Assembly (NCBI GenBank): GCA_017649745.1
Contig: JAGCGE010000316.1
Location: 1-13,633 of the forward strand
Length of the DNA stretch: 13,633 nt
Direction: 5' to 3'
Origin: Clostridiales bacterium
GTDB lineage: Bacteria; Bacillota_A; Clostridia; Saccharofermentanales; Saccharofermentanaceae
The position numbers were made by a program, and so were the translations under genes. The notes under the pieces are model-generated. The model did no database searches, was not told the origin of the DNA, and saw only the letters and a list, made by a program, of their open reading frames with translations. Position 1 is the stretch's first letter, and each line of letters starts with the position of its first letter. Below, one piece after another: positions 1-7,084 of this stretch.

Positions 1-123
1 TGATTCAGCCTGCATAATCTGATTCAGGCTTTCCTGTAGAAGTTTTTTGAAAGCACCCTCACGATCTTGTGACATTAACAGTAGAATTTCCTCTTGGCTT
101 AAAGTAATATTCAATTGAGCCAT
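1..123 (-). CDS. IS256-family (mutator-type) transposase, N-terminal 41 residues only
   Basis: The ATG at 121-123 is preceded by GGAGGT at 131-136 with a 7-base spacer. The 41 codons in the window read MAQLNITLSQEEILLLMSQD and continue through RE-GAF-KKLL-QESLNQIMQAES. This is the typical start of IS256-family DDE transposases of Clostridia: a short beta-like lead, then a helix containing the F-x-x-L-L-Q-E/x-x-L-N pattern. The DDE catalytic domain lies beyond position 1, so activity cannot be judged. The frame is open throughout the visible part. Confidence 0.8.
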   Translation of the reverse strand, partial: MAQLNITLSQEEILLLMSQDREGAFKKLLQESLNQIMQAES

Positions 124-228
124 TTTCTTAACCTCCTTAATTGTTCTGGACAAACAAATTATACTTAAGGCTAAGAATATTGGCTCTTTTTAGTTTTTTC
201 AATTTACACAATTATACTGGCACGACCC
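1..228 (-). mobile_element. IS256-family insertion sequence, 5' (transposase-start) end, truncated by window edge
   Basis: The segment holds the start of an IS256-type transposase reading out of the window, preceded by a leader of about 100 bases and a terminal repeat. Read on the minus strand, 200-228 contains GTATAATTGTGTAAA. This matches the core of the IS256 terminal inverted repeat as I remember it. The outer boundary is placed near 228 (GGGTCGTGCC on the minus strand), but the opposite end is outside the window, so neither the second inverted repeat nor a target duplication of 8-9 bases can be checked. Family assignment is firm, the exact end is approximate. Confidence 0.75.
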
Positions 229-475
229 ATCTTTCCGGCAGTAGGTTGTAAATCTTAAATCACGAATTTTGTCAATGAAACTTAGAGTTGCATTTCTTGA
301 GGGAGCATTTTTGAAAGTGGAACGTTAGGTTGCATAAAACGATGATTCATACTGCCTTGAGTTCAGATTGAAGAGAAATCTCGCAGAAAACATTTAAAGG
401 TACAACTTAAGGTAGGATTTCAAAAAGATCACACTTTGGATCTGCTACATAAGGATGTAAAAAATATTGCGCGCA
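229..475. other. Gene-free stretch between the IS end and the terminator of the DUF4214 gene
   Basis: I see no supported gene, RNA or promoter here. Stops interrupt all frames except a plus-strand stretch at about 361-504, which has no ATG, no ribosome site, and runs into the terminator hairpin. The segment is A+T rich and may be decayed sequence flanking the insertion element, but no family is recognisable. Confidence 0.5.
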
Positions 476-527
476 TTAAAAGGATGCCCCAAAAGCGATG
501 TTAATCAACTTCGCTTTTGAGACATCC
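476..527 (-). terminator. Intrinsic terminator of the DUF4214 gene
   Basis: On the minus strand the RNA folds as GGATG-UCU-CAAAAGCGA on one side and UCGCUUUUG-GGG-CAUCC on the other. That is a 17-bp stem if U.G wobbles are allowed, capped by a GUU/AAC extension. It is followed by UUUU at 478-481. The UCU/GGG part pairs only on this strand, which supports the direction. It sits 20 bases after the stop codon at 547. Confidence 0.85.
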
Positions 528-546
528 CCATAAATACTTCAGATCA

Positions 547-2715
547 TCATCTTGTTATCGCGTAACTCGCACATATATCCGTGAACTCCTGTGACTGAAC
601 AAAGCTGTTGAATACCTGATCTTTGGTCATGCCGTTATTCATATTGTTAAGCCAGTAGTTAAGTCCATCTGTATCAGGTTCACGACCCATGAATGTCTTA
701 TACATTCTCGTAAGAAGTTCCTTGTTATCAAAGTTGTGATCATTGAATTCCTGACAGTAGAAGAACTCATGAGCTGCCTGAGAACCTGTAAGTTCCTGAT
801 TGGTTAATCCTAAGCTCCAGTAATTAAGTCCTCCCTCCTCAGGTTCACGACCTAAGCACTCTGTGTAAAGTCTTGTAGCAAATGCTGTGGCATTCTTAGA
901 CGCTTTCGTTGCCTTAGCTGTTGGTGCTCCTGATCTGACACCGTAATCCGCACAGATGTTGCACCATTCTGGTGAGTTGATGAAGCCTTCTACAACAGTG
1001 TCCTTACCTACTGACTTTAAGCTGTTCATCCAGAAGTTAAATCCATCCGGATCGTCTGCTGCATTACGATCGAAGAATGTTGAATAAAGAACCTTAAGGA
1101 AATCTTCGTCACTTAAGTTTCTTCCCTTGAACTCAGGGCTTGTCAAGAAGAAGCGAGCACAGTCGGCACCTGAGAGAGTTCCGTTACCAACCAACTCACA
1201 CCAATAATCTTTACCCTCTTTTTCGGACTGACGATTCAGAGCTACTACGTAAAGACGCTCTACGAAGTCACCAAAAGAAAGTCCGCTGTTACTACCCTTA
1301 AGAGAGACAGAGAAATCACAATCGAGATATCTGTATATTATCGGAATAGCTATGTAATAGGTCTTTCCTGCAGTGAGCTGCGCTTCTGCCTTACAATCAG
1401 AGATCATTCTTGTATCAAAAGAGCCCATAGACTCGAAAAGTGAAGGATTATCCCAATAATCATACTCACCATCATCATCGTAGCATACAACATTACGATC
1501 AGAATCAAATACTACTACCATCGGATCACCGAGCGTCTTATTCGAAGAAAAGAATGTGTAGACACCGTCTTTCTCAGGAGTAAATGAATAGATCACCTGA
1601 TTATATTCATTAACATTCGTTTCCTTGCTGATGTGATATTTCTTATCACATGTTATCTTCTCACCTGCTCCGTCATCAAAAACGAAGTAATACATATCTT
1701 TTCCTACGGAAGCACCACCCGATACATATGCGCTGTGAAAAAAGCAGACTCCCTTACTTTCTGGCCTGATCGTTACAGAATCAGTAGTTTTAATAGAGTA
1801 GCCGTAACTATAATCACCATATTCATAGTAATAATAGAAATTGTAAAATACTTTTTGACCCTCTACGATATCGATCGGTTTCAAGACAGAAACTCGTTCT
1901 TCGGAAGGCCTGAATGCCTTAAATTCGAAATCTATGCTCGTTCCGTCGGTAAACGCAAGCTTTTTCTCTGCCTCCATCTCGAAATAGACAACAAATGAAA
2001 AAGACGATTTTTTATCTGTTATCTTGCATTTGTAAAGTTTATCGCCTGTACTGTCAAATTTTTGGCTTATCGTAGAATCCTTTTTGATCAACGTGTCTTT
2101 ATTATCTTTAACCAGGTACCATTCATATCCGAAATCGTATTGCCCTGAAGGAAGATTATTGACAGTCATTCCCAAAGTTACGTCACTGTTAGCAGGGATT
2201 GCGTAATAATCCCATTTACCGGAGAGAGAAGAACTCGAGAACCAGCCTGTTCTAGTCAGATCCTTGTATTCGCTGCTATTCGGTTCCTTGATCTTAGCGA
2301 TGATCTTGTAGTCATATTTGATCTGAAACGGTGCATATCCAATATCTTCTCCGTTAGGAGTGTAAATATAGATATAATAGGTGCCTTCGTTCAAAAAAAT
2401 AGATAGATCAGTGTTATCTGAACTTTTAACTAGATTAAGATCCTTATCATATAATTCAATGACCGGCGTCTTGATACCGGAGATCTCATAAGGATCTGTC
2501 CACATGAAATTGAAGTTATAAGCAAAAGTCTTGGGCGCATCAAACTTGAAGAGATAAGATGCGGAACGAAGTTCCTTAATGTCATTAACATAAACATAAT
2601 CTGACAGCTCATTCAGATCAGGTTTATTAGTGTCAGCACTTACAACAACACCGCTAAAAAGTACTGTTAATAAGATAAATAATGACAGGATTTTGATATT
2701 AATAATTTTACGCAT
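547..2715 (-). CDS. Secreted protein with PPC-like/Ig-like beta domains and four DUF4214 motifs
   Basis: The 722-residue protein begins with a signal peptide (MRKIINIKILSLFILLTVLF..., cleavage probably after VSA at 25-27), so it is exported. Residues about 38-138 and 353-474 look like beta-sandwich domains of the bacterial pre-peptidase C-terminal (PPC) type, with F-D-A-P, G-T-Y-Y-I-Y-I-Y and G-K-T-Y-Y-I-A-I strands. About 170-250 may be Ig-like. The C-terminal 246 residues carry four copies of the DUF4214 signature (R-x-x-x-x-x-G-x-x-Y/F-W) at about 493-505, 547-562, 621-633 and 676-688. A linker rich in Ala, Thr and Lys at about 597-610 separates the pairs. No sortase motif, transmembrane anchor or catalytic domain is visible. 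DUF4214 resembles phycobilisome-linker and S-layer modules; an adhesive or structural surface role is inferred. The ribosome site AGGGGGA lies about 6 bases before the ATG. Confidence 0.85.
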   Translation of the reverse strand: MRKIINIKILSLFILLTVLFSGVVVSADTNKPDLNELSDYVYVNDIKELRSASYLFKFDAPKTFAYNFNFMWTDPYEISGIKTPVIELYDKDLNLVKSSDNTDLSIFLNEGTYYIYIYTPNGEDIGYAPFQIKYDYKIIAKIKEPNSSEYKDLTRTGWFSSSSLSGKWDYYAIPANSDVTLGMTVNNLPSGQYDFGYEWYLVKDNKDTLIKKDSTISQKFDSTGDKLYKCKITDKKSSFSFVVYFEMEAEKKLAFTDGTSIDFEFKAFRPSEERVSVLKPIDIVEGQKVFYNFYYYYEYGDYSYGYSIKTTDSVTIRPESKGVCFFHSAYVSGGASVGKDMYYFVFDDGAGEKITCDKKYHISKETNVNEYNQVIYSFTPEKDGVYTFFSSNKTLGDPMVVVFDSDRNVVCYDDDGEYDYWDNPSLFESMGSFDTRMISDCKAEAQLTAGKTYYIAIPIIYRYLDCDFSVSLKGSNSGLSFGDFVERLYVVALNRQSEKEGKDYWCELVGNGTLSGADCARFFLTSPEFKGRNLSDEDFLKVLYSTFFDRNAADDPDGFNFWMNSLKSVGKDTVVEGFINSPEWCNICADYGVRSGAPTAKATKASKNATAFATRLYTECLGREPEEGGLNYWSLGLTNQELTGSQAAHEFFYCQEFNDHNFDNKELLTRMYKTFMGREPDTDGLNYWLNNMNNGMTKDQVFNSFVQSQEFTDICASYAITR

Positions 2716-2747
2716 AACTATCCCCCTTTTTAAATGCAGTTATCACA

Positions 2748-2777
2748 ATAATAATATGAAGATTCTGTCTTTGTCTA
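2748..2777 (-). promoter_or_regulatory. Candidate sigma-A promoter of the DUF4214 gene
   Basis: On the minus strand TAGACA (2772-2777) is followed after 18 bases by TATTAT (2748-2753); a second overlapping TATTAT gives a 15-base spacer. It lies between the upstream gene's terminator and the ATG at 2715, where a promoter is required. The -35 box is one base off TTGACA and the spacer is one base long of ideal, so this is a moderate call. Confidence 0.4.
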
Positions 2778-2800
2778 TATCACAATCCGTGTACCAATAC

Positions 2801-2830
2801 AAAAAAAGAAGGACACGTTATGTGCCCTTC
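2801..2830 (-). terminator. Intrinsic terminator of the NlpC/P60 gene
   Basis: On the minus strand GAAGGGCAC and GUGUCCUUC form a 9-bp stem (one G.U pair) around a 5-base loop, followed by seven U residues (2801-2807). It lies 18 bases after the stop codon at 2849 and isolates this gene from the DUF4214 gene downstream. Confidence 0.9.
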
Positions 2831-2848
2831 TAAAGTTATCATTTGTTA

Positions 2849-4162
2849 TCAGTTATAGATCCTTCGGATCGTTATGATCGGTGATCTGTCGATGCTGCAG
2901 TAAACAACACCCCACTGCTTGCCTCGAGCTTCTACGCATTGGCCACCGCCAACGTAGATACCTACATGACCGCAAGATCCGTTACCGTTGTTATCCCAGC
3001 AGACGATGTCACCAGGAGCTACATCTTCTCTTGAAACGCCAACACCTACACTACAAAGCGATACTGAATAGTGTGGAAGTGAGATGTTCGCAACCTCGCT
3101 GTAGCAATAACATACGAGACCTGAACAGTCTACCGCTGATGCTGATGCAGCACCCCAAACATATGGTGTTCCGATCATTGCTTCGGCAAGTGCTACGACA
3201 GACTCAGGGTTACTACCGGTAATGACTGTTGACGGATCAACGACCTTACTGTAGTCGACTCTGTTGGAGGATCCGCCTCCACCTCCTCCGCCACCGGAAG
3301 AACTGCCTCCACCGCCGCCACCGGACGACCTGCTATTATTTACAACAGGGATCGGCGTAGGTGTAGGTGTCGGAGGTGGCTGTGTCGTTGTGTAAGAAAG
3401 ATATACGTATCCTTCTGTACCTTCTAAGCCGCCGTCTGCAACTATTACGTGATACCACTTAGCTGAGACTCCGATACATCTGATCTTTGTATCTTTATAA
3501 AGAGTTCCGAGCATCTCGCTCTCGACTGAAGCTTCTTTTCGAAGAGTAAGCTTATCTGCTTCGACCCATACGGTTCTCTCGATAGGTTCGAAGACCATCT
3601 CATATGATATGGAATTGGTAAGAACGAATCCCTCCTGGCCGTCTTCGGTCCTGATCTTAGACCAGGTGTCGCCGACACCGATACGGGTAACCTGCTGAGT
3701 TACATAGAGTGATGTCACAGTCATAGAATCCATGTCAGGCTTCTCCTTAAGGATAGACTGTGGAGCCTGGATATAATATGTTGTCTCGTCAGGTTCAAAG
3801 AACATTGGATCGAGCTGCTCGATAGGAAGACCGGCCTCATCGAATTCCTGCATCATGTAGAATGTCGGAACGTCGCTATATACGGTGCTTTCTGCATTGG
3901 CAGGAGCATAACCTTCGTTATATGTTGCCGTGAGAGTACCGCCGTTAAGGAAGAACTCGTCGACTTCTTCTGAGCGGTCTTCCGCTTCTTCATTCTCTTC
4001 AACTTCGAGGTCTTCAGGGAATGTGTCGGCATATGCTTTTCGAACAGTAAAAGCAGGACTGTGACCCTGGCCCAGACCTAAAGGAAGGCATACGATCGTT
4101 GGTGCAACAAGGACCGTAACCAATAATGACAATAAATGTTTTGCATAACTTTTGTTTTTCAT
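2849..4162 (-). CDS. Exported SH3-SH3-NlpC/P60 peptidoglycan endopeptidase
   Basis: This is a cell-wall hydrolase expected to cut peptide bonds in peptidoglycan stems. The preferred start is ATG at 4160-4162 (437 residues; AGGT about 7 bases upstream), because it opens a good signal peptide MKNKSYAKHLLSLLVTV ending at K-A-Y-A. The in-frame TTG at 4204 (451 residues) has no ribosome site and would place 14 extra residues before it. Numbering from that TTG, an acidic stretch (about 64-83) is followed by two bacterial SH3 repeats (about 144-198 and 211-272), a Pro/Thr then Gly/Ser linker (273-315) and an NlpC/P60 domain (335-451). Cys360 in DCSGL and His413 in GHVGIY are the catalytic pair. The domain is complete and should be active. 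SH3 repeats of this kind usually bind wall material. It is a single-gene unit with its own terminator. Confidence 0.9.
   Translation of the reverse strand: MKNKSYAKHLLSLLVTVLVAPTIVCLPLGLGQGHSPAFTVRKAYADTFPEDLEVEENEEAEDRSEEVDEFFLNGGTLTATYNEGYAPANAESTVYSDVPTFYMMQEFDEAGLPIEQLDPMFFEPDETTYYIQAPQSILKEKPDMDSMTVTSLYVTQQVTRIGVGDTWSKIRTEDGQEGFVLTNSISYEMVFEPIERTVWVEADKLTLRKEASVESEMLGTLYKDTKIRCIGVSAKWYHVIVADGGLEGTEGYVYLSYTTTQPPPTPTPTPIPVVNNSRSSGGGGGGSSSGGGGGGGGSSNRVDYSKVVDPSTVITGSNPESVVALAEAMIGTPYVWGAASASAVDCSGLVCYCYSEVANISLPHYSVSLCSVGVGVSREDVAPGDIVCWDNNGNGSCGHVGIYVGGGQCVEARGKQWGVVYCSIDRSPIITIRRIYN
3275..3325. repeat. Imperfect direct repeat encoding the two glycine runs of the NlpC/P60 linker
   Basis: The unit GCCTCCACC...GCCACCGGA occurs at 3275-3298 (24 bases) and 3305-3325 (21 bases). 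On the coding strand each encodes part of a glycine run ending in serines (residues about 295-313). The 3-base length difference keeps the frame and suggests slippage-prone linker length variation. Confidence 0.6.
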
Positions 4163-4244
4163 AATCGTACCTATTACAATGCTAACACGAAAATCGGAGC
4201 ACAAAATTAAGAATAGGTTACGAAACCGTTGCTGTACTTTTTGA

Positions 4245-4295
4245 TCTCATGTTAACAACCAATGCCCTATAGGTTGCACCGATTATAACATGAGA
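4245..4295 (-). other. Nested inverted repeat between the permease-acyltransferase gene and the NlpC gene
   Basis: CTCATGTTA (4246-4254) pairs with TAACATGAG (4286-4294), and inside it CAACC (4256-4260) pairs with GGTTG (4272-4276). Neither strand has a T-run after the hairpin, so it is not a standard intrinsic terminator, although it sits 4 bases after the stop of the operon's last gene. The minus strand also holds a perfect TATAAT at 4282-4287 inside the right arm, but without a good -35 box. It may be a 3' transcript structure, a weak terminator, or a regulatory site for the NlpC gene. Confidence 0.4.
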
Positions 4296-4298
4296 ACC

Positions 4299-6938
4299 TT
4301 ATAGCTTTGCCAGGTATTCTGTGGCAAATTGTAGTTTTGTTGCACTGAAGCCTTCGCATCTAGGATAGATAAAGAAGGTGTCATCATACGTCGAAAGCGT
4401 GATACATTCGCCCATTCCCCTGTAATCATATTCAGTGTGAATAGATATCGTGGACTTAGGTGCGAAGTGTAATGTATCCCACTTCTCGTTGCGGTAATCC
4501 CAGTACTCGAGCGTGAAACCGGTCTTATCATGAGTGAGCTTACCGTCTTTACAGTTAACAAAGTTGACCGCATTCGGAAGCGCCTCGATATGGACCTTGC
4601 CCTCGAACTTATACTTGCCTTCATCGATCTCTTTCTCGACATTCTTACGCTGCCACTCATACCAGTCAGGGATATAGATCTCTTCGTCGCCGTGATGGAG
4701 CGTGCCGAGCTCATCCATATGATGGACTGCGCCGCATGCCGTGCACTTGATGTCAGCGCCGCTTGTAACATTAGTGAATTCTTTACCACAGCATCTGCAC
4801 TGATACAAAGGCTTCTGTAATCCTTCTGCTCGAAAATCATCAGCGATGATCATATTGTTATCTCTCTGATACTTATACTCATCGAACTTGAGTTTCTCTT
4901 CAAGGATGCTATGGATCTCTTCTACAGGAAGTGTCTTCACCTGCTCAGCCGTAAGCGCGAGATCAACATCTGCATGAAGTCTGACGCTCTTTCTGTACTT
5001 AAGATTCCAGATCGGTGACAGCAGATAATTACCCTGCATGTTAAGTGTAACAACAGGAACTTTAAGAAGTCTCGCAAGCTTAGCAACAGACATCGGAAGC
5101 TCAGAATCAGTTCCGACATTCGCGTATCTCGCGGACGGATAGATGACCATGATATCGCCTCTGGCGATTACTTTTCGAATATTACGAAGAAGTGCCTGAT
5201 CGTTGATGAACTTCCTTGTACCAAGACAACCTGTCTGCCTGTAGATGCCCTCGCCGAACCACTCGAAGCCCTCGAGCTCAGAGATATAGTTAGCTCTGTA
5301 TGGAGCAAGGCAAAGCGGGCTAACGTAGAAATCAGTAAACGAACAATGTGTTCCAAGAACAAGGAACGGCGGCTTCACGCCTTTCATGTTGTGCTTGTCG
5401 ATCTTAAGCTTGTTCTTCGCTGTGAAGATCTTGCAAAGAAGGAGCATCAGTGGGAACAGAAAAAAGTTCTGACGCGGAGGTACTTTCTCACGATCGAAAG
5501 GTGTCGGATCCGGCACGTCATATGCATCCTTACGGATGTAGCGGCGGATATCCGGGAACAGACTTAAGATCCAGTAAAGGATTCCTGTGAACAGGAACGA
5601 AGCTCCTGTTGGTGTAAGGATAAAGATAGGCTTAACATGGATCACGCCCTTGATCGGATCATAGATAAGGAGCGAGAACAAGAAGCCTAATACGAAACAG
5701 ATCGCACCGACGATATTAAATCCCTTAGTGTACTTATAGTTATCATGTCCCTTGAGCTCATAAGCACTCTTAAGGTCGAGTCTCTGCTTACGAACGAAGA
5801 AGAAATCAACAACGAGAAGAGCTGCCAAAGGAGCATATACGAGTGCGCCGATAGTAAGGAACGAACCGAAATATTCGATGATCTTACCCCAGACGCAAAG
5901 GATAGCAACATAAGCGCCGAGTATGAGTACGAGCACTCTGTAGGATGCCTTCTTAAATGTCGACTTGAGCATGACGCCGTATATATAAGAACCTACTGCC
6001 TGAGTTCCGATGTTGGCGAACGCAACAAGGAGAAGTGATGAAAGGCCAAGGATAGGAGCTGACAATGTAGCCATCATAAGTGTAGGGTCATCACTCATAA
6101 CACCTGTTACATGCTGCATAGCGATCGCCATAACGGCACCAACTACTACGAAGAATGAACCTGCGATACCCTGACCGAAAACACCTGCATAATAACCGTG
6201 CTTCTCATTCTTACAAAGACGAGGAACTTCAGCCATGCCTCCGACAAGCGTGATAACGAACGCGAAGTTCGCTTCTATAGAAAGAACGTAGTTCATGGAT
6301 CTGGAAGTGCCTTCTGCAAGCACCGGCTCATAATTCCATATAACGTCGAACGGAACTGATGTGAATCCGACTATAACAACTGCCACACCAACAAGAAGGA
6401 GCAGCGGCACAAGGATTCTTGTAGTCCATGTGATGGAACCTATTCCCTTATATGCGATAAGTGTTCCAAGCACAACGCAGGAAAGTGAAAGGATTAGATG
6501 CCCGCCGGGGAACAACGTCCAGCCGAACAATCCCATAAGGTTTTCCATAGAGTCTGCAAAGAGCTCACAGCAGACGGCATACCACGGGAAGTTCACGATG
6601 ATGATCGCGATCGTTATGACCTTTACTCCCCTCGTTCCGAAAACACTTCTAAGCCACATCCATATATCGATACCATATCTTACCGATAAGATTACCGGAA
6701 GCTGATATACAAGGAGCATAAAGAGCGCCGCGAGAAAAGCTCCTATCAAGAGTTGCTTAAATCCTACGAGAGTTGCAAGGTACGAACCCTGCGTGTAACT
6801 CCACGTAGCGATACAATAACCGGATAATACAAGGAGCGCATCTATGAAGCCGTACTTACGCTCCTTCTTAAGTACCGGCCAGATACCGAACAGGACTTCC
6901 TTCTCGACCTGCTCTTCAACTTTATTCTTCTTACTCAC
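4299..6938 (-). CDS. Fusion: NCS1-type permease + PlsC-type acyltransferase + zinc ribbon
   Basis: Start chosen as GTG at 6936-6938 (879 residues): it has GGGAGGT 8 bases upstream and overlaps the stop of the preceding gene (GTGA). The in-frame ATG at 6974 lacks this. Residue numbers below count from that ATG. Residues about 42-475 hold twelve hydrophobic helices of a nucleobase:cation symporter-1 type permease, with A-T-W-S-Y-T-Q-G-S in helix 1 and R-S-V-F-G-T-R-G after helix 2. Residues about 500-700 are a glycerolipid acyltransferase of the PlsC/LPLAT fold: H543-x4-D548 (HCSFTD), G-C-L-G-T-R-K-F-I, and VPVV at 639-642. The FPEGTRS-type motif is changed to YPSARYA (612-618). A zinc ribbon follows (C726, C729, C744, C747), then I-P-D-W-Y-E-W and a beta-rich tail to the end. 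The permease substrate and acyl acceptor are unknown. A single uninterrupted frame covers both enzymes. Confidence 0.85.
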   Translation of the reverse strand: MSKKNKVEEQVEKEVLFGIWPVLKKERKYGFIDALLVLSGYCIATWSYTQGSYLATLVGFKQLLIGAFLAALFMLLVYQLPVILSVRYGIDIWMWLRSVFGTRGVKVITIAIIIVNFPWYAVCCELFADSMENLMGLFGWTLFPGGHLILSLSCVVLGTLIAYKGIGSITWTTRILVPLLLLVGVAVVIVGFTSVPFDVIWNYEPVLAEGTSRSMNYVLSIEANFAFVITLVGGMAEVPRLCKNEKHGYYAGVFGQGIAGSFFVVVGAVMAIAMQHVTGVMSDDPTLMMATLSAPILGLSSLLLVAFANIGTQAVGSYIYGVMLKSTFKKASYRVLVLILGAYVAILCVWGKIIEYFGSFLTIGALVYAPLAALLVVDFFFVRKQRLDLKSAYELKGHDNYKYTKGFNIVGAICFVLGFLFSLLIYDPIKGVIHVKPIFILTPTGASFLFTGILYWILSLFPDIRRYIRKDAYDVPDPTPFDREKVPPRQNFFLFPLMLLLCKIFTAKNKLKIDKHNMKGVKPPFLVLGTHCSFTDFYVSPLCLAPYRANYISELEGFEWFGEGIYRQTGCLGTRKFINDQALLRNIRKVIARGDIMVIYPSARYANVGTDSELPMSVAKLARLLKVPVVTLNMQGNYLLSPIWNLKYRKSVRLHADVDLALTAEQVKTLPVEEIHSILEEKLKFDEYKYQRDNNMIIADDFRAEGLQKPLYQCRCCGKEFTNVTSGADIKCTACGAVHHMDELGTLHHGDEEIYIPDWYEWQRKNVEKEIDEGKYKFEGKVHIEALPNAVNFVNCKDGKLTHDKTGFTLEYWDYRNEKWDTLHFAPKSTISIHTEYDYRGMGECITLSTYDDTFFIYPRCEGFSATKLQFATEYLAKL

Positions 6939-7084
6939 AGGAATACACCTCCCAATACTACAGCGATAAGACATACACCCGCGAAGACCATCGCGATGAT
7001 GTAATCCTTCTTCTGCATTCTCGGAATGTCTATTCCCTTCCTTACTTCTTCTATCCTTCGTTCAAGTTCCTTCTCGTCGTCCAT
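6935..7084 (-). CDS. Small one-helix membrane protein, 49 residues, coupled to the permease fusion
   Basis: The ATG at 7082-7084 follows directly on the TAA of the xylanase-hydrolase gene (TAAATG), and its TGA overlaps the GTG start of the permease fusion (GTGA). GGGAGG at 7095-7100, inside the end of the upstream gene, is spaced 10 bases from the ATG. The product starts with a charged segment (MDDEKELERRIEEVRKGIDI, residues 1-20), probably helical. It continues M-Q-K-K-D-Y and ends in one hydrophobic helix, about residues 29-49 (IIAMVFAGVCLIAVVLGGVF plus Leu). Lys25 and Lys26 before the helix favour a cytoplasmic N terminus. Its location just before a permease suggests an accessory subunit or regulator of that transporter, as small membrane partners are known for other symporters; this is inference. 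No family is recognised. Confidence 0.75.
   Translation of the reverse strand: MDDEKELERRIEEVRKGIDIPRMQKKDYIIAMVFAGVCLIAVVLGGVFL
6947..6953 (-). promoter_or_regulatory. Ribosome binding site that fixes the GTG start of the permease fusion
   Basis: GGGAGGT on the minus strand lies 8 bases before GTG 6936-6938, inside the 49-residue gene. The longer ATG start at 6974 has nothing comparable, so translation most likely begins at GTG and is coupled to the end of the small gene. Confidence 0.75.

Noticed and set aside
361..504. Open plus-strand stretch of 47 codons
   Set aside because: It has no ATG or ribosome site, its end lies inside the terminator hairpin of the minus-strand gene, and the peptide matches nothing I recognise.
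3267..3329. CRISPR-like or tandem repeat array
   Set aside because: The repeated C-rich units are codons of the Gly/Ser linker of the NlpC/P60 protein and have no spacers.
4283..4840. 185-codon open frame on the minus strand
   Set aside because: It lies wholly inside the permease-acyltransferase gene in another frame; its Ser/Arg-rich composition is that of an out-of-frame translation.
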